The position numbers and the translations under genes are program-made. A model generated the notes under the pieces. That model was not told the origin of the DNA and searched no databases. It was given only the letters and a program-made list of their open reading frames with translations. This document shows positions 9,396 to 16,746 of a stretch of DNA of 35,015 bases, one piece after another. Position 1 is the first letter of the stretch. Each line of letters starts with the position of its first letter. Location of the stretch: NCBI GenBank assembly GCA_027487315.1, contig JAIYDW010000063.1, forward strand, positions 1-35,015, read 5' to 3'. The DNA comes from Verrucomicrobiaceae bacterium (GTDB lineage Bacteria > Verrucomicrobiota > Verrucomicrobiia > Verrucomicrobiales > Verrucomicrobiaceae).

Positions 9396-11651
9396 ATGGC
9401 CGAGCCGGAAAAATTTCAACATTACGAAGTTCTGCGCAAGCCTGACGGCGCGCTTCACGAACTCGGCCGCGGTGCGATGGGGGTCACCTACAAGGCCTTC
9501 GACACGAACCTGCGCTTCCATGTCGTGCTGAAAGTGATCAACCCGGCTTTCCTCGACAGCGAGGTGGTGCGCCAGCGTTTCCTCCGGGAAGCCCGCGCCG
9601 CCGCAGGCCTGCGCCACGCCAACGTCGCCTCCGTGTTCCACCTTGGCAACGAGGACGACACCTATTTCTACGCCATGGAATTCGTCGATGGCGAAACCGT
9701 CGATGCCCGCCTTCGCCGTGACGGACCCCTGCCCGTGCGCCTGGCTCTCGACATCGCGCTGCAAGTGACACGTGCGCTCGTTGCCGCTGACAAACAAAAA
9801 CTGGTCCACCGTGACATCAAGCCCGCCAACATCATGCTCCATGAAGAGGATGATGGCGGCATCGCCGTGAAGGTCATCGATTTTGGCTTGGCGAAAGCGG
9901 TGGATGGTGACGGATTGGGTGAGATGACCCTGACTCAGGGGGGCTTCCTCGGCACACCCCACTTCGCCAGCCCGGAGCAACTGGAGGAAAAAGAAGTCGA
10001 TATCCGGTCAGACATCTATTCCCTCGGGGTGACTCTCTGGAGCATGCTCACCGGCAAAGCGCCATTCTCAGGTTCGATGGCTCAAGTGATGAGCAAGCAT
10101 CTCTACAAAGAGGTGCCGGTTGAGCAACTGGCAGGCATGCCCGCTTCCGTGGTCAAGCTGCTCAAACACATGCTCGAAAAACAGCCGGATAATCGCCCGC
10201 AAGTGAGCGAGCTGCGGCGGGAAATCGAGTCCGTCCTGTTCAGCCTGCCCGCCGATGACTCGGTCCCCCCACCCACGCCCAGCCCGGCAGTGGAGGAAAT
10301 GGACCCCATGGCCACCATCTTCGACGAACCCGTCACAATGGCCGGTCCGGTTTCGCTTCCGCCGAAACCCTCTCCCCAGCCCCCTCCTGTTCCCGCCGCA
10401 CTCCCTCCCCCGATCCCGCCCGCCAATCCGATTGCGACCCCGCCTCAGCCAGCCAAACCGCGCTCAAAGCTGCCGCTCATCCTCACTCTCGGAACCTTGA
10501 TCGTATTGGCAGGTGGCGGAGCTCTTTGGTATCAATCGACCCGCCCCGGCACAACCCCTGTCGCAACACCCGAGCCAAAGCCCCTGCTTTCCACCACGCC
10601 AACACCTGAGCCCAAACCCGCAACCGAACCCCCCAAGGTCGCCAAAGTCGAGACGCCAACCGTCACGCCTCCCGCTCCCGAGCCAATGGTGACGACACCT
10701 GCTCCTGTCGAACCCAAACCCGAACCGCCAAAACCTCTCCCCATTCCGGTGCCAAAACCCAATCCTCTGGCAACCGGTCTCGAAGAAGCGCAGAAACTCG
10801 CCACCGCGGAAGACTGGCGTGGAGCCATGGTGGCTCTGGTCGCCTTGGCCAAACGCTTCCCTGATGAGCAGGAACCAAGACGCCGGTTGGAAGCCATCTG
10901 CGCCCGTTTCATTCGCGATGAAAAACCCGCCGACCGTGAGGCCTTCGAAATGATCCAGGTTCCGCTCGAAGAGGCCGCCGCGCTTCACGTCACCAGTGCG
11001 ATCGTGCTGCTCGCCGAAAACATCAGAAGCACGGATCCTGTTCGTGCCGTGGGCTTGTATGAAGAGGCCGCTGCCGAAGAAAACATCATCGCCATGCGCC
11101 AGGGCGGACTCGTCTATTCGAATCGCAAAGCCCCGGGTGACATGGCCCGCGCCATCGCCTGGTTCGTGCGCGGTGCCGCCAAGGGAGACGCCGCTTGCGC
11201 CTACCTAGCTGGAGAGAGTTACTTGCTCGGCAAAGGCGTGGCCAAGGACACCACCATGGGTCTGGACTATCTGAATCAAGCCGCCGCCAAAGATTATCCC
11301 GCCGCGATTGATCGCTTGGGCGACTACTACTACAAGGAAACCAAAGAGTATGCGAAGGCCCTGTCCCACTTCGAACGCGCGCGCTCCCTGGATTGGGCCC
11401 CCAGCTACGGCAACCTCGGTGTGCTGCACATGAACGGGGCGGGCGTCCCGGAAAATCCGGCCACGGCAGCAGTGCTCTTCCGCCAGGGAGCCGAACGGGG
11501 GGATCCCACCAGCATGTTCTTCTATGCCCAGTGCCTCGAAGGAGGTCTCGGCGTGCCCGCGGATGCAACGGCAGCTCGCGAGTGGTACCAGAAGGCCGCC
11601 ACCGAGGGGGAACCGCGAGCCGCAGCCAAGTTGCAAAAGGCCGCAAAGTAA
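9396..11651 (+). CDS. Ser/Thr protein kinase with TM segment and Sel1 repeats
   Basis: A 751-residue transmembrane protein kinase. The kinase domain (about 10-285) has the glycine loop LGRGAMG, Lys46 in VVLKVI, HRDIKPAN at 138-145, DFG at 162-164 and GTPHFASPE, so it should be active. A proline-rich linker (about 290-355) leads to one hydrophobic segment (about 358-380). A second proline/threonine-rich stretch (about 385-460) is followed by Sel1-like tetratricopeptide repeats (about 550-735), recognisable by alternating YLAGESYLLGKGV and YNLG-like helices. Kinase is therefore cytoplasmic and the Sel1 array probably periplasmic. I chose the ATG at 9396 because the kinase N-terminus MAEPEKFQHYEV begins there; an ATG at 9363 would add 11 residues. 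It is divergent from the FHA-cyclase gene. Confidence 0.92.
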   Translation: MAEPEKFQHYEVLRKPDGALHELGRGAMGVTYKAFDTNLRFHVVLKVINPAFLDSEVVRQRFLREARAAAGLRHANVASVFHLGNEDDTYFYAMEFVDGETVDARLRRDGPLPVRLALDIALQVTRALVAADKQKLVHRDIKPANIMLHEEDDGGIAVKVIDFGLAKAVDGDGLGEMTLTQGGFLGTPHFASPEQLEEKEVDIRSDIYSLGVTLWSMLTGKAPFSGSMAQVMSKHLYKEVPVEQLAGMPASVVKLLKHMLEKQPDNRPQVSELRREIESVLFSLPADDSVPPPTPSPAVEEMDPMATIFDEPVTMAGPVSLPPKPSPQPPPVPAALPPPIPPANPIATPPQPAKPRSKLPLILTLGTLIVLAGGGALWYQSTRPGTTPVATPEPKPLLSTTPTPEPKPATEPPKVAKVETPTVTPPAPEPMVTTPAPVEPKPEPPKPLPIPVPKPNPLATGLEEAQKLATAEDWRGAMVALVALAKRFPDEQEPRRRLEAICARFIRDEKPADREAFEMIQVPLEEAAALHVTSAIVLLAENIRSTDPVRAVGLYEEAAAEENIIAMRQGGLVYSNRKAPGDMARAIAWFVRGAAKGDAACAYLAGESYLLGKGVAKDTTMGLDYLNQAAAKDYPAAIDRLGDYYYKETKEYAKALSHFERARSLDWAPSYGNLGVLHMNGAGVPENPATAAVLFRQGAERGDPTSMFFYAQCLEGGLGVPADATAAREWYQKAATEGEPRAAAKLQKAAK

Positions 11652-11725
11652 CGGGGCCCTCATTTCTGGCTTGCCTAATTCGGTCTGGTTCGGTACCTTC
11701 GTAAGTCAGAAACGGTAATCTCCCC

Positions 11726-12259
11726 ATGAACACCAAAACCATTCAGACCACCGCCTGCGTCCTCACCGCAGGGATCTTCCTCTCCAGTTGTGAAGGCTTG
11801 TCACCCGAGGCCAATGCCGCCCTCTTTGGCGGATTGAGCGGGATCGGAGCCGGCTCCATCGCCAGTGCCGCCGGGGCCAGTGGCCATGAATCAGCCGTCA
11901 TCGGCCTCGCTACGGGCGCCGTCGTGGCCGCCACCGTTTACATCGTGAGCAAGCGCAAAGCGACCGAGCGCCAGCGTCAAGTGGCTGAAACTCGCGCCCG
12001 CAATGCCGCCGCCCAGCTTGAAGCCAAACGGCAGCGTGACCTCGCCGCCAACCGCGCCAAGAAAAGCAAAGCCCGCTACATCGCTGTGGACACCGTCAAG
12101 GACAGCAACAGCACCGGCTCCAAGTCCGTGATGATTTTCGACACCAAGTCCCAAGAGATTGTCGGCAACAACGTCTATGACGTGAAGGACGCCCCAGCCA
12201 AAGGGACCGTGGCAAAATTTGATACCTATTCAGCCGAGTACGTCGGCACCGGAGCCTAG
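11726..12259 (+). CDS. Small lipoprotein with glycine-rich segment, unknown function
   Basis: A 177-residue predicted lipoprotein. The signal peptide ends in a lipobox, FLSSC, at about residues 19-23. A glycine/alanine-rich stretch (about 34-75) includes a hydrophobic segment and resembles glycine-zipper proteins of the envelope. A charged helical region (about 78-115, rich in Arg, Lys, Gln and Ala) follows, then a C-terminal part of about 65 residues with no family I recognise. It starts 74 bp after the kinase gene on the same strand, so cotranscription is possible. The role is unknown; envelope location is the only supported statement. Confidence 0.8.
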   Translation: MNTKTIQTTACVLTAGIFLSSCEGLSPEANAALFGGLSGIGAGSIASAAGASGHESAVIGLATGAVVAATVYIVSKRKATERQRQVAETRARNAAAQLEAKRQRDLAANRAKKSKARYIAVDTVKDSNSTGSKSVMIFDTKSQEIVGNNVYDVKDAPAKGTVAKFDTYSAEYVGTGA

Positions 12260-12290
12260 AAAGCTTAAACAATGGGTCCGGCCGATTTTG

Positions 12291-12309
12291 GGTCGCACCT
12301 GAAGCGACC
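12291..12309. repeat. Hairpin between convergent genes
   Basis: A six-base perfect stem (12291-12296 with 12304-12309) with a seven-base loop lies between the lipoprotein gene and the convergent esterase gene. A second pair, 12259-12265 with 12324-12330, could close around it. There is no clear T run, so its role as a two-way terminator is only possible. Confidence 0.3.
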
Positions 12310-12335
12310 GGTCACGGAGAGACAGCTTTCATGCA

Positions 12336-13274
12336 TCACTCCAGATGCAGTTTCATGAAGGCTGCCGTCTTGTCCATGATCTTCTCAAGTGCCGGACTCA
12401 GCGGGCCACCGACCTCACGCCAGTTGTGCCCGGAGTTTTTGACAATGAAGACCTCCACAGGTGCTTTGAAGGCATCACCACGCTCCTTCATGTAATGCGC
12501 GTGTTGCACGGGAATGGTCGGGTCATTGTCACCTTGCATCATCAGCAGCGGCGGACTGTCAGAACGGAGATAATTCAGAGGACTCACCTCGCGATACGCG
12601 GCGAGCTTCGCCTTTTCATCCGCACCCGGTTTGAGAATGCGCGCGCCAAAGCGATCGCGCACGCCGGTGCCGCCAGGAGGTGTGAACAGATCCAGCTTCT
12701 CGAAATCGCAAGGTCCATACCACGACACGCCCGCAATCAGACGATACTTGGCATCCGCAAGCGTCGGATCGCCGGGAAACGAATCCGGCGGCGACAGCAG
12801 CAGCATCTGCGCAAGGTGTCCTCCCGCCGAGTCCCCCCAGGTGAACACATGCTCGGCATCGATCGCGAATCTCGCCGCATGCTTCGCCAAAAACCGCAAG
12901 GCATCCTTCGCGTCGGTCACACAATCGCGCACGGTGATGTAGCCCCCCTGGGTGCAAAGTCGATACTCCACCGATGCCACGCAAAAGCCCTGCTCATTCA
13001 GCGACTGCACGCCCATAAATCGCACTCCGCGATCTCCAATCGTCTTCGTACCCGCCGCCCAGCCGCCGCCATGGGTGAAAAGTACCAACGGAAACTTCGC
13101 CCCGGCCTTCGGTGCCTCCGGGTAATGCAGATCCAGCTTCAACGGCCCTTGTTCCGTCGATTTGTAAACCACATCAAGCTGGGTCGTGACCACAGCGGAT
13201 GATTCAGCAATTGCGTCGGTCAGCAGTGCCAAAAACAGCAGGCTCGTAAGGAAGAAGGAGGTGGAAAAATGCAT
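12336..13274 (-). CDS. Secreted alpha/beta hydrolase (BD-FAE-like carboxylesterase)
   Basis: A 312-residue secreted esterase of the alpha/beta-hydrolase fold. The signal peptide covers about residues 1-23 from the ATG at 13274; an upstream start at 13307 would bury it. The oxyanion motif HGGGW is at about 68-72, the nucleophile elbow GDSAGG puts Ser149 at the active site, Asp251 in GDNDPTIP is the likely acid and His283 in SGHNW completes the triad. Similar enzymes remove acetyl or feruloyl groups from plant or algal polysaccharides. It is the last gene of a three-gene minus-strand run with a sulfatase and a HEAT-repeat protein. A role in polysaccharide breakdown is inferred from that context; the substrate is unknown. 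Confidence 0.88.
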   Translation of the reverse strand: MHFSTSFFLTSLLFLALLTDAIAESSAVVTTQLDVVYKSTEQGPLKLDLHYPEAPKAGAKFPLVLFTHGGGWAAGTKTIGDRGVRFMGVQSLNEQGFCVASVEYRLCTQGGYITVRDCVTDAKDALRFLAKHAARFAIDAEHVFTWGDSAGGHLAQMLLLSPPDSFPGDPTLADAKYRLIAGVSWYGPCDFEKLDLFTPPGGTGVRDRFGARILKPGADEKAKLAAYREVSPLNYLRSDSPPLLMMQGDNDPTIPVQHAHYMKERGDAFKAPVEVFIVKNSGHNWREVGGPLSPALEKIMDKTAAFMKLHLE

Positions 13275-13338
13275 TCGCAGGGAAGTAAGGCCGAAAAGGT
13301 TAAACACGCCGCAAGCGTTGAACTTTCGCTCTTCTTAG

Positions 13339-14958
13339 TCACTGCCTCATGAAGCCCGCCGGGTTTTGATCCACCATGTTGAAGGCCTGATTGAGATCGT
13401 AGGACACTGCCTTTTGAGCTGCGGCACGATACGCCCTCGCACGGTCCGTCATGTCCCGTTGCAGGTAAAACGCATACAAGTCCCGTTGCTCGGCGGAGCC
13501 CGTCGAGTAGCCTTTTTCCAGCGCATCCAGATGACGGTCAAAAGTGCCCTCACGAATCGCACGCGCAGGTTGGGTCTGGAGGTATCTGAATAGAATGTTC
13601 CAGGCAGTGAATGCGGGGATCTCTCCTCCCGGCCAGTTCTTTGGCTCAGTCTTTTGCTCCACTACTTGGGCAAGAGGTTCCAGATAAGTTTCAGGCTGCT
13701 CACCCGCAAGGGCGTTCAGAAAAAGCGGACTGAACTCTTCGTTGTCGAGATTCGCACGAAACACTTGCTCGACCTCGTGGTGCTTCGGTGAAAATGAAAG
13801 CAGGCTAAGGGACGCAGCTCGGCGGACTTTGGCATCCGGGTCCGTGAGCAAGGTGCCCAGCGTGCCGGCTAGCTCGACACGCTGAATGTAACCGATGCCA
13901 TAAGCCGCGCACATCCGCACTTCGGGCGCAGCATCAGCGGCTAACTTGGGGAGATGCTTCAAGGTATCATCTTGAGGGAAATCAGTCAGGAGCAACGTGG
14001 CCGAAGCGCGCACTGCTGGCTCGGTGTCCGCGAGCCAGCGGCTTACTGCCTCTAAAAAAGCAGGGTTCCGTACCCGTCCGAGAGATCGGATCGCCAACGC
14101 CCTCGTCTCTGCCGGCGCTTTCCCATCCGCAATACGGATCAGTTCCTGCCAGTAGCGCTCGCCACCTAGATTCTTCATGTTGAGATCCATCTTCCCAAGC
14201 CCAGGCACCACCGCGCTTCCAACGGTTGCTAACCAATAGGGTGCGCTTTCATCTTTCAGATAGGGATTGTCCGAACCAATCACCGTGATAGCTGCCTTCA
14301 CGATGGCGGGATCGGCATGGCTCAACAAACCTCCGACCGCCTTGATGACCTCAGCACGCTCAAAATCCTTGGTAAACTCGTATCGATCCGGCATCTCACT
14401 CATCTGATCGATTTGCCGAATGCCGTAGATCGTATCCTCGGCGTTAGGGCTTTGCAGCAATGCCAGGAGTTCCTTCCACAGAATCTCCCGCACCCCTGGA
14501 GAGGCGGGTGGAACATCGTTTGCGCACAGCAGAACCCCTTGATCACTTTTACCCGTATGATGAGTCCAAAGCTGTCGAAACTCACCCGCCGTGTCAGTCT
14601 GTTTGGCAAACACCAGATAGCTCCGTCCTGACTCAAAGTGGTAGAACTGCGGTTGGTAAGCCATGAACACCGGCGGCCTTCGACTGTTGTCGTAATGGCG
14701 AAAGCGAAGTGTTTGCTCCGATTTCACGCCTTTGATAACTGTAATCACTCTGAACTCGGTTTCCCATGCCTCGAAGCCAGTGACAGGCTTGAACCAGGCA
14801 TCCTCGACCGCAGCACTAGAGACCGCGGTGGCTTTAAAGATGATGTCCGCCTCTTCGCTGAGCTTCTCCAGATTGACCGCCGGTCCCACCAAATAGGCTT
14901 CTGCCTCATGCAACAAACCCAACAGGCCGATGGCAACAAATAGCAGGTGAGCGCGCAT
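13339..14958 (-). CDS. Secreted HEAT-repeat protein, unknown function
   Basis: A 539-residue exported protein. A signal peptide covers about residues 1-21. The N-terminal part (about 25-175) resembles a small beta-rich domain: it has the pattern ADIIFKATA followed by FRVITVIKG, often seen in secreted proteins of unknown function. From about 190 to 430 there are HEAT-like helical repeats, with recurring ALAIRSLG, VRASATLLL and VRRAASLSLL patterns. The remaining 100 residues are helical without a clear motif. HEAT repeats usually bind other proteins. It lies 74 bp after a sulfatase gene and 64 bp before the esterase gene, all on the minus strand, so a shared transcript is likely. Function is unknown. 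Confidence 0.8.
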   Translation of the reverse strand: MRAHLLFVAIGLLGLLHEAEAYLVGPAVNLEKLSEEADIIFKATAVSSAAVEDAWFKPVTGFEAWETEFRVITVIKGVKSEQTLRFRHYDNSRRPPVFMAYQPQFYHFESGRSYLVFAKQTDTAGEFRQLWTHHTGKSDQGVLLCANDVPPASPGVREILWKELLALLQSPNAEDTIYGIRQIDQMSEMPDRYEFTKDFERAEVIKAVGGLLSHADPAIVKAAITVIGSDNPYLKDESAPYWLATVGSAVVPGLGKMDLNMKNLGGERYWQELIRIADGKAPAETRALAIRSLGRVRNPAFLEAVSRWLADTEPAVRASATLLLTDFPQDDTLKHLPKLAADAAPEVRMCAAYGIGYIQRVELAGTLGTLLTDPDAKVRRAASLSLLSFSPKHHEVEQVFRANLDNEEFSPLFLNALAGEQPETYLEPLAQVVEQKTEPKNWPGGEIPAFTAWNILFRYLQTQPARAIREGTFDRHLDALEKGYSTGSAEQRDLYAFYLQRDMTDRARAYRAAAQKAVSYDLNQAFNMVDQNPAGFMRQ

Positions 14959-15032
14959 TTCCGGAAAGCATACCCTGACACGTTAGGTATCCGCAAGAAA
15001 GTGCTGCTCCAAGATGCCTGTTACCAGGAGAA

Positions 15033-16547
15033 CTAAGGTCTCGCCTTTTTGCCCTTCTTCGTCGCCTTCGCTTCCGGCGGTTGCTTGAATGCCTGCACAG
15101 GAAAGGTTTCACGAAGTCGCTTGCTAAGAGCTTCGATGACTTTTTCATGCTCAGGCTTAGCGGCCACGTTTTGATTGTTCTCCGGATCGTTCTCCATCTG
15201 ATAAAGCTCGCGGACAGTCTCAGCGCCGGGCTTCGTCCATTCGGTGTAGCGCCATCTTTCCGTGCGCATCGTGACGCCAAGGTAACCCTGGCCCTTCGGA
15301 TACCAACTGAAGGCGGCATCGTTCACCTTGGCATTCGGATCCTCAAGCACGGGCTTGAGACTGCGCCCCTGAAAGCCGCTGTTAGCCGGCAGTCCGCACA
15401 GCTCGCTGAGTGTGGGTGCAAGATCGACGCTCTGGGCGAGGGCTTCAGTGCTTTGACCCGCGGTCTTTTGGTCCGGTGCAGCGATGATGAGTGCGTTCCG
15501 CGTGGCCCCCTCATAGTTGTTGTGCTTGGCACCCCACCAAGTGTGCTCGCCCATGTAGTAGCCGTGATCACTCCAGAACACGATGATGGTGTTTTTGGAG
15601 AGGCCCGTCTCCTCAAGCGTTGCAAGCAACCGACCGACCTGGGCATCCACGTAGCTGATCGCGGCATAGTAACCATGCAGGCACTGCCGTTTGAAGGTCT
15701 CCGGCAGCTTGTCACCCGTGACCTGAGGCACGTCCCGATACCAAAAGAAATCCGCGCCACTGGTGGCGGCGAAATCAGGCGCGTCCTTTGGCAGGAACTC
15801 ATTGCTTGCCAGCGTGAACTTCGCCGGATCGTAGAGGTCCCAGTATTTCTTCGGTGAAATCCAAGGCACATGCGGATTGGCAAACCCGACAGCAAGAAAA
15901 AAGGGCTGCTCGGGGTTCTTCGCATGCTCGCGCAGTTGCTCAACGGCATTCGCAGCCGTGTCGCCATCCAGCAACTCTTCATCAGCGCACTCGACCGCTT
16001 CAAAAGCAGGAACGGCGCTGTTGCGACTGCCTTTGCCCTTCTGCGGAATCGTGATGCCTTTGGCTTTCGCTTCTGCGATGAACTGACTCACCGCCGCTTG
16101 CGTGGCGGCGCTGATGCGCGGCGCTTTGCTATGCCAGGCCGGCACGGTCCAAGAAGCTTCGTCGTCGATGCCCACATGATAGATTTTGCCGAGGCTGCGG
16201 GTGTGGTAGCCGTTGTTCTTGAAGTGCTGCGGCATGGTGGTGATGTCGGGCATGGTGGTGCGCAGGGTTCGACCGATCTCGAAGATGCCCGTGGTGGCCG
16301 GATACCGCCCGCTGAGCATCGAAATCCGCGAAGGCGAGCACAGCGCCTGCTGCACATAGCTGCGCTGGAAAACCATGCCACGCTTGGCCAGCGCGTCGAG
16401 GTGGGGCGATTTCACCGTCGTATCCCCATAGCAACCGAGCTGGGGACGCATGTCATCGCTGGCGATAAAAAGCACATTGGGCCGGTCGGCCGCGAAGGAT
16501 GAATGAAGAAGGCCGAAGGACAAAAAGAGAGGCAGGAAGCGCTGCAT
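15033..16547 (-). CDS. Secreted sulfatase (iduronate-2-sulfatase-like)
   Basis: A 504-residue type I sulfatase. The catalytic motif CSPSRISMLSGR has Cys70, which a formylglycine-generating enzyme must convert to formylglycine. The N-terminal metal ligands Asp31 and Asp32 follow PNVLFIAS, and a second metal site lies in the FWSDHGYYMGEH segment near residue 320. The overall pattern (DMRPQLGCYGD early, FFLAVGFANPHVPW in the middle) is that of the iduronate-2-sulfatase group. The start at 16547 gives a signal peptide of about 20 residues; the longer reading from 16577 adds 10. It is the first gene of a likely operon with the HEAT-repeat protein and esterase. The natural sulfated glycan is unknown. 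Confidence 0.92.
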   Translation of the reverse strand: MQRFLPLFLSFGLLHSSFAADRPNVLFIASDDMRPQLGCYGDTTVKSPHLDALAKRGMVFQRSYVQQALCSPSRISMLSGRYPATTGIFEIGRTLRTTMPDITTMPQHFKNNGYHTRSLGKIYHVGIDDEASWTVPAWHSKAPRISAATQAAVSQFIAEAKAKGITIPQKGKGSRNSAVPAFEAVECADEELLDGDTAANAVEQLREHAKNPEQPFFLAVGFANPHVPWISPKKYWDLYDPAKFTLASNEFLPKDAPDFAATSGADFFWYRDVPQVTGDKLPETFKRQCLHGYYAAISYVDAQVGRLLATLEETGLSKNTIIVFWSDHGYYMGEHTWWGAKHNNYEGATRNALIIAAPDQKTAGQSTEALAQSVDLAPTLSELCGLPANSGFQGRSLKPVLEDPNAKVNDAAFSWYPKGQGYLGVTMRTERWRYTEWTKPGAETVRELYQMENDPENNQNVAAKPEHEKVIEALSKRLRETFPVQAFKQPPEAKATKKGKKARP

Positions 16548-16605
16548 GAAGGCAACAACTGCCACACACCAAGACATCTATCGGATTTCTTCCGCTCGTG
16601 GACAC

Positions 16606-16625
16606 AGCATCGGACTACCGATGCT
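16606..16625. repeat. Perfect hairpin between divergent genes
   Basis: An 8-bp perfect inverted repeat with a four-base loop (16606-16613 with 16618-16625) lies in the divergent region between the sulfatase and the DUF6600-type lipoprotein gene. It sits about 60 bp before the sulfatase start and 120 bp before the lipoprotein start, so it could be an operator or a leader hairpin. No promoter elements were clear. Confidence 0.4.
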
Positions 16626-16746
16626 CGATCCAGAATTCCAAATGGCCGAAGACCAGTAAAAAGCCGCAAGGCGTGAAGCAGAAAATGACGACTGAGTGAA
16701 TACTTCGCCCCCGGTGACGTCAGACTGGAGTCCCAACTCCACGCCC

